Below, piece by piece: positions 23,590-36,865 of a stretch of DNA of 64,000 bases. The notes under the pieces were generated by a model. It was not told where the DNA came from. It saw only the letters and a program-made list of their open reading frames with translations, and searched no databases. The position numbers were made by a program, and so were the translations under genes. The stretch is from Gordionus sp. m RMFG-2023. Lineage: Eukaryota > Nematomorpha > Gordioida > Chordodea > Parachordodidae. The stretch covers positions 53,134,002 through 53,198,001 of the forward strand of contig NC_088777.1 of assembly GCF_954871325.1 (NCBI RefSeq). Reading direction: 5' to 3'. The first letter of the stretch is position 1. Each line of letters opens with the position of its first letter.

Positions 23590-25125
23590 GTTAGATATAT
23601 GTATCAAGATACATTATTTGAAGTTCCGTATTTTTTGAAGTGAAACCAAACATTTCTTTTAGTTCAGTTTGATATTTTGTTTAAAAATAGTAAATATATA
23701 ATTAATCGATTATGAATAGAATGTTATCGTTAACACTTAATAACGTACGAGAATTACACATTTTTCAAAATAATTGTTTAAACAGTTTTTCTCTTATTCA
23801 AAAGCTACAAGGGTGTTTTAAAAAGTAATCTAGATACAAAAACATGGGTTATCTGTAATTAGATATACTTTTATAAAAAAATTTAGAAGTTATATTTAGA
23901 TAAATTTTTATATATAATTTGATATAATATTTATTTTACGTTTTTACCGAGTTTATTATATCGCAAAAACAAATCAGATAAAAATTTTATTTTGCGCAAT
24001 GGATATGACGACAACATGGTAAAATTTATTATATTTTTATTAATTTTAAAAAATATATATATAATAATTATTAGATTAATATTTCTAGTCAATCACTTTA
24101 TAAGGATTAATTAATTATAATTTTTGGGGCACCACTAGATGATATAAAATATTGATATAAGTTTTGATACTCATCAAATTTTGATTATTATTTTTTAATT
24201 TTAATATATTTAAATGATTGAAGAACCAATATAAAGTTGTTATTCATTAAATATAACAACAACAGTTGTGTGATATCAGCTCAAAATGAATTTTTATAAT
24301 ATATTTTTACCTACTTCGATATTTAGAATTTTAACAATTATAATCCTAGATTATAGGCACTATTTACACCTTACATATGTATAATAAAAAATTGTACGAG
24401 AAAATCTAGATCCTTATTTAGGTAATGTATCTATATACATTTGAAAAGTATCTTTTAACAACGCTGTTTACAATCAGCTCAGAATAGCACCTTATAATGA
24501 AAGCGGGGCTGGTACCCATACATATTGGTTTGTCTTAAAATCAAAAGGAGGCTGACAGTTCTTTTAACTTATTTGTATTTGTAAAATTAAAAATATATAT
24601 CATTAAATTATTTTTATGGAATGACGTGTCCGTTTGTCAAGGTTTAAATATTTAAGAGAAAAACTAATATAATATAATTATTTCTAATTTTAAATTTTTT
24701 ATTTTATCACTAAATCATAATTTTAACGTCTAAATTACATAAATCAGAGCTAAATAATTTCTAAATAACGAATGCATCATGCTAATTCTTTCTAATCGAA
24801 TCCCAGATAACGCTTTTAAACTTGTAGCCTAACCCTAACTTGAATCTTTTATGATCTTAGCACTCTTAAGCAAAGTTTCCCAGAAAATTTTTTATACGAA
24901 TGACGAGGGTTTAAGCAGATTTGTTCATAATTAGGCGACGTCCTTACTAAATTGTTTTAGCAATTGAAGAATTTTGGGTATCGCTCGTGTTAAAAGTAAT
25001 TTTAAAATTGCACATGTAACCCTCAGCACTTATTAACCTAAATGTTCTCACTTGATATAAAAATATTTTAAATGTATTATCACTTATTAAAAAGAAACAT
25101 TTTTAAAATCATCTTTTAATGCTCA
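23590..25125. other. Intergenic, no gene seen
   Basis: AT-rich stretch between MITEs. It shares short phrases with 12200-12400 and 32500-33430 (ATCTAGATACA, TATCTTTTAACAAC), a dispersed repeat family. Nothing coding is supported. Confidence 0.4.
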
Positions 25126-25130
25126 TAGCC

Positions 25131-25675
25131 AGCGTTGCCAGGTCAAAATTTTAAAATCGCGGATGAAATATGAAAATAGCGGTAGAAATTTAAAAATTGC
25201 TAAAAAAAAAATTTTTTGCCGGCTGGCACGGATTGTGAATTGGCTTAGTTATCCCCTTATAAATTCTTATAATTACTTTATATAAGTATTAATAAAATCG
25301 GCAACCTTTATCTCCAAAATAGGTGACACACATGAAAATGATAAAAAAATATGAATGAATGATGTTGATTTATTCTTGGATAAAAATAGGATAGAGAGAA
25401 ATTTACAAACTAGACGTGTTTTTTTTTAAAATAGATATATTTAAAATTAATTTTTAAAATATATAAAAATAATCAATTATTGTTTCTCGAAATTATTATT
25501 TATACATTAAAAAGCGTTTAAAATTCTAAAAAAAAAAAAAAAATTGTGCGGCAAAAATTTTAAAATTGCGGTAGATTTTTACGGTAGATTTCCAATTGCG
25601 GTAGTTTTGCGGGAGATGTGCGTGTAAACTAAAAAATTGCGAAAATCTCCCAGGATGGGAAGACCTGGCAACCCT
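25131..25675. mobile_element. 545-bp TIR element, CAGCGTTGCCAGG ends
   Basis: Left end CAGCGTTGCCAGGTC and right end GACCTGGCAACCCTA are inverted copies. The interior has AATTGCGGTAG and AAAATCGCGG repeats. The flanks read CTCATAGC on the left and CTCATTCATAGC on the right, so a target duplication is likely but altered. TGGCAACCCT-type ends are common in hAT-like MITEs. Confidence 0.65.
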
Positions 25676-25941
25676 ACTCATTCATAGCTCAATTAAAGAT
25701 GTCTTATCAAACAAATACATTGTGATCCCCAAAAATAACAGAACATTTTTATCAATATAGTAGTATATCTTTAACATTGAAACGCTCAATCTCTATAATA
25801 CGCTTCAAGTAGGGAACTCAGTCTATAAATATTAATGATAATTGATACAATTACTTGTATAATGGTGTTCTTCTATTTACCCATACAACATTTATTTACT
25901 GATTGACTTAAAAAAAACCTTTTCGAAAAATAATACTTTAT

Positions 25942-26931
25942 TTAATAGTATATGGAAAAGATAAGAAACATAACAAAATATTTTCCAGCAAAAAACAGAA
26001 GGTCTTCCCAATCACTTGCCATATTAGAGCTAATATATCGAACTTTGATAATGATAAATGGGATACTGAAAATTGTGGAGCTTACAATATATATATGATA
26101 AGGATCAAATATTTGAAGACTTAGAAAATAGCAAATTTTCTTATGCAACACTTTGACATATTTTCTACTTATAGCGAGTGTTTTCCACCTTAATATTTCT
26201 GCGTTGTGATTGGTTAGTTTTCTGTGCCAGCTGATGGTGTTGATTGGCACGCAATTTGATTCCCCGCATATTTTACGTCTTCTTGTCCAATAGGAAAACG
26301 CCACAGTTATTAATAAAATCATGGATACCCCAAAGTAAAAACAATAGAAACAGATGTTTATATATAAACCGATCCTGCAACTCAATCTCGTATTACACGC
26401 CATGTATTCGATATCGAGATTCACCATGAAGCATTTGGGAGATGAGAATAAAATGCTTACCAATATCGCAATAAATATATGTATGTTGATGTTAACATTG
26501 TGATACTGACAAGGCTCCCTTATGCGAAGTAAATCATCGTACAAAAGTACGATTTTTGACAAATACAAGCAATAATACATAGTCTTACCGACACAATTCC
26601 CAATTGTGCATGAAAACTTTAGGAAAAATATGGTGGCGTCGATGGATAATCCGTAAATATAGTAAATATCGATCACAACGTCCATAAAGGTTATCATCGT
26701 AAGGATCTTTCTACGATTAGTGTACATATCACTCTTTTCTTTGGAATATGTCCTCGTAAATTCTCTGAATATTTTCGCTACATTATTATTATTGAGCATT
26801 AGACGCTTAACCTTTACCTTCATTGCGCAGCACTTGGAACCTAAAACGAATCGTTTGAAGATGTAGATGACATTTAATGCCAAGGATACGCAATGAAGAG
26901 TCACGTGTGGGAATTCAATCATGTTATACAC
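25942..26931 (-). CDS. Intronless seven-transmembrane receptor-like protein, copy C
   Basis: This intact 329-residue single-exon frame is the longest of the three. It shares the family features: an N-terminal hydrophobic segment, then a Lys/Arg-rich loop with YTNRRKILTM; KIVLLYDDLLRIREPCQY after TM3; FSSPKCFM at the end of TM4; YWTRRRKICGE after TM5; FSLQIFDPYHIYIVSS leading into TM6; and a terminal FLIFSIYY. It stands alone, outside the inverted duplication. Its downstream flank still shows weak similarity to that of copy A, so it probably arose by an older dispersed duplication. Loops before TM6 are the most variable part. Function: orphan membrane receptor, possibly chemosensory, by inference only. 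Confidence 0.75.
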   Translation of the reverse strand: MYNMIEFPHVTLHCVSLALNVIYIFKRFVLGSKCCAMKVKVKRLMLNNNNVAKIFREFTRTYSKEKSDMYTNRRKILTMITFMDVVIDIYYIYGLSIDATIFFLKFSCTIGNCVGKTMYYCLYLSKIVLLYDDLLRIREPCQYHNVNINIHIFIAILVSILFSSPKCFMVNLDIEYMACNTRLSCRIGLYINICFYCFYFGVSMILLITVAFSYWTRRRKICGESNCVPINTISWHRKLTNHNAEILRWKTLAISRKYVKVLHKKICYFLSLQIFDPYHIYIVSSTIFSIPFIIIKVRYISSNMASDWEDLLFFAGKYFVMFLIFSIYY

Positions 26932-26934
26932 TAT

Positions 26935-27900
26935 TTTAGGAAACAGAAAAATAATACTGTGTTATTTTACTTATTTTTAATAATTTTATTATAATTATAA
27001 ATGTTGTATTATTAGGATTTATCTATTTAAAGAATAAAAAACATAATTTATATAATGTAATATTTTTCTAAATTTATCAACTTAAAACACTAAATGTATC
27101 TCTTATTACATTAATTTTACAGACAAATATCATTAATTATTTATATAATATAGTATTATAATTATTTAAATGCCTATACTATATTTGTTTAAATTTAATT
27201 AAAATGTTTTTTTTCGACTTTATTATATGATAAATGTGAAATAATATGAATGGGACATTCCCTTTATATATATATATATAAATATCATTCAAAACCTTAA
27301 TAAAATAGATATTTTTATAATTTTTTTAAAAAAAATTTCAGATATATTATAGGGTTAAATTAATTTTTTCAGTCATACAAACGCGTTATTTACGATTAAA
27401 GGGTAAATCATGGTATAGAATAATATAAAAAGTCTTCTATAGATATAAATTAGCAATTTATACCATAATTATTCGTGATATGAACTGAAAGGTTTATAAA
27501 TATTTATTATTTTTCTAGTGTGCTAAAAAATTGCTTCCATTAAATCTTCGTTTTATAAGTATATTTGAATTTTTATATAAAAAAAAATGTTTGCCAAAAG
27601 TTTCTACAATACTTTAGACTAGGAAAAATCAGATCAATTCGGGAATATTATAAACAAATTATCTATAATGATTACCCGCCAAATATATGCGCGCGTAAAA
27701 AAAATCCTGGATTTACGAAATAATTCATCAAAAGCGTATGTGATATTTGTAGTATTTTTGGAAAAAAATTTTTTTTTAATTTTTTTAGACTTTATATTTC
27801 AACCTTTTTTAGCTATTATTTTCATTTTTTGAAATTGTAAGGGGAATACATGTAGAATTGACCCATGTGATGACATATATAATGGCTAGACTGAGCATAT
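26935..27900. other. Upstream flank of copy C, no gene seen
   Basis: AT-rich sequence that may contain the promoter of copy C. No recognisable motif beyond AT runs. Confidence 0.4.
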
Positions 27901-27907
27901 ATTCATT

Positions 27908-28270
27908 AAAATGTTTTTTATATTTTGCACATTTCGACAATAAATTATAAATTTATTAATAATCATCTCTAATCATAAAAATATAATACATTAATTTTGA
28001 TAATGATGACTTGACAAAATAACAAGTAAAAAATTACACAAAAAAAATAACAATGGATTAGTAAAATTCCCCCCAAAAATATATATATATGACATTTTTT
28101 ATGCTGTGCCCATTTTGAACAAATAAATATAAATTTATTAATCTCTAATCCTAAAAATTCAATATATTAATTTTAATAATGATGACTCGACAAAATAACA
28201 AAAAAATAATAATGAATGCACAAAATTCACCTTCCCCCAATATAGTAACATATATTATAGAGTTTAATAA
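27908..28270. repeat. Tandem duplication, period about 180 bp
   Basis: TTAATTTTGATAATGATGACTT near 27990 recurs as TTAATTTTAATAATGATGACTC near 28170. Preceding AAATTTATTAAT and following ACAAAATAACAA also recur. Confidence 0.7.
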
Positions 28271-28279
28271 TATCTGATT

Positions 28280-29460
28280 AGTAAATATAGAGATTGAAAA
28301 CCAAGAGGAAGTAAAATACAAATTATTTGACAAGGTTAGCAAATAAACATCTTACAATTAAGCATAAATTATGATTCTACTAAGTGACTTAGAACAATGC
28401 CATAATTCTTCGCAAAAATATGCTATTCATTTACTAATATTCTAATTGGTTAGAAAAGAATCTTTTCAACCTAGTCAAAAAATTATGTGTTTCAAGCAAC
28501 TAGCACACCTATTGAGAGATAGCAGATTATCCTTATATATAGCGAATTGATATAAAATTATTTTTTTTACATGATAACTAAAAAAATTTACAAAATTAAG
28601 TTAGATTTTATAATTAATTAAATCTTTGCAATAAATATCTAAAAATTTGTCGATATTAATGTGTATATTTTAATTTAGCTTTTCGTAAAAAAAAAATGAT
28701 ATTAGCAATTAAAATGATATTAGCAATTAAAATATTATATATCATAAATTAATGTTGGAGAGTCGATTTACGCCACCCATGTTGACAGTAGCTAATTTTG
28801 ATCGCGCTCGCCGCTGTTAGTCTTATCAGGCATAGGTCTAATTGCTAGCAATATAGATTTGATCGTTTAGCAAAATATATATATTAAATAATAATAATAT
28901 TAAATAAATTTTTACGGCAATATGTTTTCCCTATTTTATTCTAATAATTTATTCATAACCTCCCCAATAAATTTATCCTAACCCGTCTACCATACCACCT
29001 TTAGATGCGCACCCGTTACCTTTCTTAAAAAATTTAAAGTAAACTGCACCTACACCCCCCCCTCACCCTTCACTCATGTATACGCTGTTCGGAATAATCT
29101 TCCAAAAATTAATAATATTTATAATGACACTTTTTCAAATATAATACTTATAATGGTTTATCCATTAATATTCGTTTTTTTAAATTCCAGTTTGCTTCAC
29201 ATAACAATACTATTACCAAAATATCAAAATATTTTTAAAATCAAATTAAAATATTTTTAAATCAAATATAATAATTTTAACGGTTTTTTTTTAAATTTAA
29301 TATCATATAGTGAAAGTTTTCGAATTTGATTAATTTTGTTCTAAGTTTATTTTTAAAAGTTGTTTTTCAATATTCAAATTTATATTATAAATAATAATCT
29401 TAGAAAAATTCTATGAATCAATTTATGTGATTATGACTTCAACAATTTAATTATATCTTT
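28280..29460. other. Intergenic, no gene seen
   Basis: AT-rich. A less AT-rich patch at 28755-28870 (GTTGACAGTAGC, GATCGCGCTCGCCGC) stands out but has no open frame or foldback that I can identify. Confidence 0.35.
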
Positions 29461-29470
29461 TTCTTTTATA

Positions 29471-29693
29471 TAGTATTGTTAAACGGCTCGTTTTAAGCCG
29501 ATTTTTAAAAACGGCTAACTCACTATTTCATCCAGAATAATTTAACTCAAGCCTGAAGATTTTGTTTGTAGAAGGAACAAAGGTTTGGACATCTATTAGC
29601 GAAATCTCAAGGCTTAGGCTATATTTTTCAGGCTACAATATTGAGTTAGCCGTTTTTAAAAATCGGCTCAAAATGAGCCGTTTAACAACACTA
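29471..29693. mobile_element. hAT-type MITE, copy 5 (well preserved)
   Basis: 223 bp, the same length as copy 1. Starts TAGTATTGTTAAACGGCTCG and ends CGTTTAACAACACTA, with long inner inverted repeats (GCCGATTTTTAAAAACGGCT and AGCCGTTTTTAAAAATCGGC). Perfect 8-bp duplication CTTTTATA at 29463-29470 and 29694-29701. This copy best represents the family. Confidence 0.9.
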
Positions 29694-30323
29694 CTTTTAT
29701 ATAATGCTATACTTATACTTATAAATAAATATTATGTTACTTATAAAATTTTACTTATGTTGGATATGAACTTGACAAAGATACTTCTTATTCGATAGTA
29801 TATTAGGCTAAGATTTTCACGGGAAATAACTTTTCTATTTAATAATAATTAATTGAAATATATATTAATATTTAATAATTTTTTATAGTTGGTGAGACCC
29901 CACCATTAGGTATAAAAATATTTGAAATATTATAATCTTTTAAATATTCAATATATATAATAAAATTATGTATAAAAATATATTACCCTGCTTCAAATAT
30001 TCGATTATCCTTGATTTTTGTCTTAAATAAATTTTCAAATTCATTTTTTTACTAATTACTTTAAAATTTAAAACTTATATTATATTAGAAATATTTGAAT
30101 TGTTATTTAAAAAAAACAGTTTAATATAATTAACATTTCATAATTTCAGGAATTTATTCTATTCCAATCAGATATTTCAAAAATTTTCTACCATATTACG
30201 CTATAATTATATTATGAAATTCACCCTTATAATAAAATTTTGTATTTTATTGTTATCTTTTTATATATTGAAAAGGTATAATATTTTAAATTTAATGATT
30301 ATACTGAAAGTGATTTACTTATA

Positions 30324-30510
30324 AAATATTTCTCTTGGTGGAAAGATCGCAAACAAACATATTAGGAATAGTAAGTATACAAGAAGGGATATTCAAGATT
30401 CGGGCTTGTTTTCCGTCGGAGACCTCTTTTCGGACCAAGAATCGGTGGATGTCACCGATTTTAAATCCATGAGAATAATGGCTAAGAAGAGTTGGAAAAA
30501 ATTCTCAACA
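30324..30510 (+). pseudogene. Coding fragment, perhaps LINE-derived
   Basis: About 60 open codons of coding-like composition end in TGA. The peptide includes NKHIRNSKYTRRDIQDSGLF and VGDLFSDQESVDV. The style (NKHIR, then a DLF-type block) resembles the region after the reverse transcriptase in some LINE proteins. No start codon or neighbouring conserved domain is present, so it is a relic at best. Confidence 0.35.
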
Positions 30511-31526
30511 TGATATAAATTTTAATTTATTATGTCTAGATAGTTAGTGTTTAGTTTTTTATCAGTTTGATGTAAATAAGAAATCAGGTTCATAAGGTTT
30601 AATATTTTTAAGGCATTCAATCCAGATCTAAAAACTCTATTAAAATATTATGATTAAATAGCCTAGCATGTTTAATTTTAGCGCATTTGGTGTCTAATTT
30701 TGAATTTGATAAATATTTTTTAAATATAAAATTCATTCAAGCAAATATATAAATAAGGCTAAGCAATTTTTAGGCTAACTGATAATTTGAAGCCTAATTA
30801 TTTATGGCCAAATTATGCTTTAAAATTTGAATAGTCAATAATTTATGGAAATTTTAATTATATAAAAATAAACAGTTTTCTAGGTTTAATTCGATTACCC
30901 TTGTCAGTTTTCATCCCGCTTTTTATTATCATTATTATAATTTCTAGACTTAACACGTAACTGATTATTTATTACACTTTCAAACGAAATATTATATATA
31001 AAATGATTTCTTTAGTATAATAATCCGATCCGAGTTTATTTAACTCAATAACTCAAAATTTATTAAGCAATTCAAAATATAAGTTTATAAAAAAATCGAG
31101 TATATTTTTGATTAGTATTTTTGGAACATTATAAAAATAAAACGATAATAATATGGTCAATTGAGCTGAAAAATAATATATATTTTATTTAACTAACTGA
31201 ATTGATTCTAAAATAAATTTTAATTGTATTTAAAAAATCTAACTAAACCCTGATAAGGAAGTGCTTCCTGTAGTAAAAAAAAAAATGTTTAATAATTTAG
31301 ATTTTTTAAATTCTGAGGATATTAATAGGTTCATATTATCGGATGGGAATTAGGAAGACATATGTGATATTCAATAAAAGTTTTACCCGAGTTCTGAGGG
31401 ATTATAATAAATTCGCAGACCACAAACCAATAGATTGGTTAAAGAACATATGGTTGCTAGCCATTTCCATAATTACATATAATTAAAAATTTTAACTAAA
31501 TGTTTTATATATTTTTTTGTTTTTAG

Positions 31527-31547
31527 CTGCCTTTGCACAGAAAATTA
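31527..31547 (+). CDS. Orphan 21-nt micro-exon-like unit
   Basis: TTTTTTGTTTTTAG precedes 21 nt that read in phase 1 as (A)AFAQKI and are followed by GTATAT. The flanking sequence resembles that of the micro-exon at 60009: TTTTATAT upstream, then GTATATATTA and ATTTTGTTTTACAA downstream in both. It therefore looks like a paralogous exon of the micro-exon gene family, 14 kb upstream of that gene's first exon. No partner exons were recognised nearby. Likely a relic of a second gene. Confidence 0.45.
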
Positions 31548-31737
31548 GTATATATTATAATTATTTTGTTTTACAACAAAATGTTCAAATTAAATATGTG
31601 TTAAATGTTATTCTTTGAAAAAAAATTTTTTATTATTATTATAATTATCTTTTTGTTATTTTATACAAAAATAAAAAAATATATATAAGATACATTAAGA
31701 TTACAAATATTTATAATATACAATTGTTTAAAAAAAC

Positions 31738-32025
31738 TTAGAAGAATAAAGAAGGATGAGTAAGTCTAGCAAAGTTCTTTGGAGTGAAGACTCCCATTGA
31801 AAACTTATAAAATTTGTTCTGTTTGAGAAAGAAGCCTTCTCGAGGATCGCCAATAAGCTTGCAGATATGAGATACTAAATCTTTGAAGAAGGATGATACA
31901 AGTTGACCAAAGTAAGTAAAGGTTGTGGATATTATTAAAATAAAGATACGATCTTCTGAAATTTCTAAATATTTGGAAATTTTAAGCTGTTCTTTTTTGC
32001 TCGAGCAGCAGTTTGATTGGATGGG
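31738..32025 (-). pseudogene. LINE-like retrotransposon, C-terminal fragment
   Basis: The minus strand has one frame open for about 95 codons ending in TAA. It includes TTFTYFGQLVSSFFKDL, SHICKLIGDPREGFFLKQN and MGVFTPKNFA. The G-D-P-R followed by FLKQ block is the usual C-terminus of the same class of invertebrate non-LTR retrotransposon proteins as at 18250-19915. Upstream the frame shifts (FINPSNQTAARAKK continues in another frame). Isolated, truncated fragment. Confidence 0.6.
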
Positions 32026-32529
32026 TTAATAAATCCATCTAATATTAATTTAAGATAAAAAATAAAATTTGAAGTAGACGTTACATCAAGAAGATAATTT
32101 TCATTCTAAAGGTCATAAAAAAAATCCATTCTATTTTTAATTTGATCATGCAAAGACAATTATTTTATCTGTTGATTTAATTAAAACTTTGTAAGGACTT
32201 TAAGAGAATTTAAATTTACTTCTAGAATAATTGTTGGAAATTAAAATTCATCTTTGATTTAAAAGGTATATGGACCAAAGTTAGTGGCTTCTACCAAATT
32301 AATAAATCTTTGTAAAAACTAGATAAGTATTTTGAGTATTAGTAGGTAATGATTCGATTTCAGCAATATTGTTATAACAAATTTTATTTGAAAGGGGCTA
32401 ATACAGAATAAAGAGAAAAAGTCGTAAAAATGCATTGAATCTAGATATAAAAGAAATATAATAAATTCCCTTATTAACAGAGTTGTTAAAGTATTTAGAA
32501 ACAAAAATGTGGTATATATACATTTTTAA

Positions 32530-33960
32530 AGTATCTGTATCAGTACTTAGATATTATTTTCTAGGTATTCTGAATCTGTTTTTAAATATTTTTAAGATAC
32601 ATTTATCTTTATTTTTTTATATTAAAAAGAATATTTGAATTAAATTTATTTAATAATATGTCGGAACTTATTTCATTATAAAAGCAAACCAGATGAATTC
32701 TATTTTACTAATCAATAAATCTAAACAATCTCTGAAAAGAAATCAAATAATTTAATATTAGATTCTTTGGACACCCTTTAGATGATATAAATATTTTACA
32801 AGTTTTAACACACATCAAATTTTGAATAAATTTTTTAAAATGACTATCGGACAATAGCTTAACTCCCAATTTGAAATAAATTTGTAAACGTTAATAACAT
32901 TTTAAAATAACGTTTGTAATTCATAATATTTAATATACATTTTTATAAAAAAATAAGCGAAAACCTAAAATTATTCTATCTAAAAATATAATAAAGCTAA
33001 AGATCTACAATAAGTAGACTTAATGACATCTAATAATATTTATGGCAGAAAACCCGGCCTAATAGTGATTTACCTCCTTATAGGAAAATCTTGAATACTC
33101 CTATGTTGTTGGGAAATATATTTAATGATTATACCAATACAAAGTTATCATTTATTAAATATCAACCATGCTGTCATCAAGTTGTCCCAGATAGAAAGGT
33201 TTAGTGTGACTAAAATATCTTTACAGATAAAAGAGGGTGCATTAATGATAATTCTGAGAATGTTTACTATAAATTTCTAATAATTATTCACTTGATAAAT
33301 TTATTTTGTTCACTTAGAAATTTGAATTTTAACAATAGAATTTTATATTAAGCATTATGCAAACCTTGCAGAAGTATTATAAAAGATTTTTTTTAGGCAA
33401 AGTATTTCTATTATCTATCCATTTGAAAAAAGTATCTCTTAACAATTCTGTTTATTACTATTTTCCTATTTTTGGGTAAAGAATATTTATATAATTAGTA
33501 GTTATTATCTCACAACTATATAAAAATATCATAGGTTTAATTAATTTATTTTTTGTTTAATGAAACTTATATTAAGTAAATAATATGCTTTTTAAATTTA
33601 TTATTTTCAAATTGTATTAAACAGTTGAAAATGCGGAAGAAATATGTAAATTTATATTTTCTTAATATATACACGCATATAATATGAAAGTATAACTTAA
33701 ACAGTTTTTTACCTTAAATAAAATAAAATTACAAAATAGCAATATAAATTCAGACAATATCCGGCAAAAATAAGACAGGAAGTGGATCTAACTGATAATG
33801 AGGTTATAAAAACAAATATTCCAAGTGCTCCTGAATAAAAAATTTAGTTCAGATTTTTGATAAAATATCAGCGAAATAAAGAGTTATTACAGTTTGCAAA
33901 ATACTTCTACTAAATACTTCAAATTTTATAAAAAATATTTTTATATCATTTATCTCTATT
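32530..33960. other. Intergenic, no gene seen
   Basis: AT-rich. Shares ATCTG...TTAAGATACA and TCTTTTAACAA phrases with 12200-12400 and 24400, so it is part of a dispersed repeat. No coding region is supported. Confidence 0.35.
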
Positions 33961-33984
33961 TAATTAGAATATATAATAAAAAAA

Positions 33985-34095
33985 TAAAATTTAAATAATA
34001 AAATTTAAATAATAAAATTAAAATAATTAAAATTTAAATAATAAAATTAAAATAATTAAAATTTAAATAATAAAATTAAAATAATTAAAATTTAT
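33985..34095. repeat. AT-rich minisatellite, period about 29 bp
   Basis: AAATTTAAATAATAAAATT followed by AAAATAATTA is repeated about three and a half times. Confidence 0.8.
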
Positions 34096-34109
34096 AAACA
34101 TCTAATTAT

Positions 34110-34640
34110 TTTTGCTTCAAACGGTTAGTTATGGCATCGAAATTAGACTTAATTGCGATATGGTTATAACATATGCTTGCTTTTAGCTCTGTTAGATTTC
34201 TGTCGACTCAAAAGGTTACATCTCCCTAAATGATGTAGAGATTGATTTTAAAGGCACATACAAAATATAATGACACCATATTTCTTGCCTTAACTACTGG
34301 AATTCATTCAACACTTGAGTCAACTGGACTTTGCAGGGCAGATGGTAAACATTCTCCATAGAAAAGTAGTAGGTTGTTAATATGGGATATTATTTGGTGT
34401 AGATGCACTGGCACAGTCCTACCTAAAATAATGCTATCGACGCCAAAGGAAATTTTGCCAAATATTACTTTGTTTTACCTTCCAGCCATTTATTCATATC
34501 AATAATTGCTGCAATGTTAACTTGCAGGCACTCTCGCCCTAGTCTTCTTCAGGGATCTAGAGCATCCCATTTAAAAGAAAGACCGAAAATATAAACGAAG
34601 ACCTATTTTAATCAAAGAATAGGAATTAATATAATTTGAG
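34110..34640. other. Less AT-rich stretch, unidentified
   Basis: Composition is richer in GC than the surroundings, with possible coding relics on both strands, but frames break every 10-30 codons. Probably an eroded retroelement; no family assigned. Confidence 0.3.
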
Positions 34641-35196
34641 ATAGCTACATCCATTATAGATTATCCGTTGATGTATAATGAATAAATTTATAAATTGTAA
34701 AATTAATACGAATTAAAAATAAAATAAAATAATAAAGATTAAAATTGCTTTTCTTAATTTTATTTACTTTTATTTTAAATGGTAGAAGATATTAAAGCTA
34801 AAAGTAAATTAATATATATACATTTCATATAACTGACAAGTTTTGATTTATATTCTCTATTTAATATTCTTCTTAAACTATGTTTGATAAAGAAGTATCC
34901 TCTATTATGGAGTAGGGGTTTATGAGACAATAACTTATATTTTATAAGGATATAGAGCTATTTTAATTATTATAGTTTTTGGCTCAAATGAATTATGATA
35001 TGGGGGAATCTATTAACTTTATATAAATAAATTTATTAATTACTCTTTCACTCTAAGTTTATAACAAAAATTTTTTTATTTGAAAGCCAGAATTTCTATT
35101 ATAATAGTGTTTGGCAGTTTAATCCGGAATTTTAATGATTAAATTAATATTCACACTTATAAATATAATAAAAATAAAATGAAAGAGAGAAAGAAA

Positions 35197-35310
35197 GAAA
35201 AGAAAAGAAAAGAAAAGAAAAGAAAAGAAAAGAAAAGAAAAGAAAAGAAAAGAAAAGAAAAGAAAAGAAAAGAAAAGAAAAGAAAAGAAAAGAAAAGAAA
35301 AGAAAAGAAA
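35197..35310. repeat. (AAAAG)n microsatellite
   Basis: About 23 AAAAG units. Confidence 0.95.
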
Positions 35311-35689
35311 AAAAGATGTCTTATCTCTTTTCCTTAAAATTTAACAACCTTGCTTTAACTTCATGGATAGTTATATTAAAAGATTTTAATATCAGTATGT
35401 ACTAATATAAATAGAGGCCACATCTGTAATCTTAGGCGGCAACTCGCTGAGAAATGATCTTATATTGGAATAGGAGGATAGAGAGCATCAATATATTACT
35501 TATTTGTTTCTATATATATAAATAAAACTTATCACCCTTAGAATAATTATTTCAAAATCTTAATGTTAGTCATATTATTTTTGCATTATTTAATTTTAGA
35601 ACCTCGCGCTGATATAAGTAGATATACTAATTTTTTGCTATAATTTCTAAAAATAATAATTAAAATTTGCCAAATGTGTTTTAAAATAA

Positions 35690-36120
35690 ATTTTGCGGCA
35701 TCGGGAAGTTAAAGTTTCTCGAGCAAAAAAATGAGATAATATTGGTATTAATGATATTCGGTTATTATTTTGTATGATCATAGTATTTAAGGTTTTGAAG
35801 TATTTCCATTTGAATTGGAAAGGATATTGCTCTAATCTAAACTACAAATGAAAAGATATTGGTATCAGTGCTCTTATATTCGGTTATTGTTTTGTATGAT
35901 CAGTAATGCGATTCCAATTTGTTTGAGTCAAGTTTATAAAATAACAGTCGTTTCAAAATATATTTTGCTCCATAGCCACAAAAAGATAAAATGATATTTA
36001 CTTATAAATATCCAAATTAATTAGTTCTAAATAAGGTTGCCTATATGTAATTAGCATTTGATTTTATATTTCCAAGTATTTGAATAGGGGATAATGTTCT
36101 GATCTAAACTATATTATGTT
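35690..36120. repeat. Diverged tandem copies of a dispersed repeat
   Basis: Related phrases recur: GATATTGGTAT, ATATTCGGTTATT and TTTGTATGATCA near 35740-35780 and again near 35850-35900; CTGATCTAAACTA or TCTAATCTAAACTA near 35835 and 36100. The block with CGGGAAGTTAAAGTTTCTCGAGC at 35700 reappears near 62730 and 63280, so this is a dispersed family. Confidence 0.55.
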
Positions 36121-36865
36121 GAAAACAGAAAAAGATTGATATTTAATAAGATAGGTAAAATAATAGATTGTGATAGATATTATAATATTTATTAAAATTT
36201 TATATTTGTAATATTTCATTATTTTAGGGAAGAAATACGAACGTCTTAGTATAATATTTTCTGTTAAAATAAATTTATATTAAATTTAAACGCTTAAATA
36301 TTATTAAAAACTAGTTAAATTTTTCACCAGAAGTAAATAATAATATTTATTTGTGATATAAAGTAAAACTCAGTATAGTGACTTAAATAATCTTGGATAA
36401 TGATATAAAGCATTAGTAATCATATAGTAATTTTCTAAACAACTACCAATTTGGCTAAGCTGATAAAATTTTATTAAAGTGCAATAACCAATTTTGCCCA
36501 TAGTTTCACATTAAATAAGTAATCATGATATGATCCAATTAAAAATTTATAACAGATATCAAAACACAATTGTATATAAAAAAATTGTTATAGAAATGTA
36601 AAAGCCTTAATTGACATTGGGAATAATTTGATATAGGTGCAGCACAGACAATAAAAATGTTCTGAAAAAAAGGTACAGACCGGGAAATTAGTGAAAAATA
36701 TAATCAGACTTAGTCGTGCTGGTAAAAAATTTAAATTAAGGGCTGGACAATTTTTAAAAAATTTTTAGTGACGGGGCTTAACTTTCAGATTTCTGTATAA
36801 GAATAAATGATGATACTAGTTAATATTTTAATAAAAACACTTAATACAAAAATGTTTAAACTATA

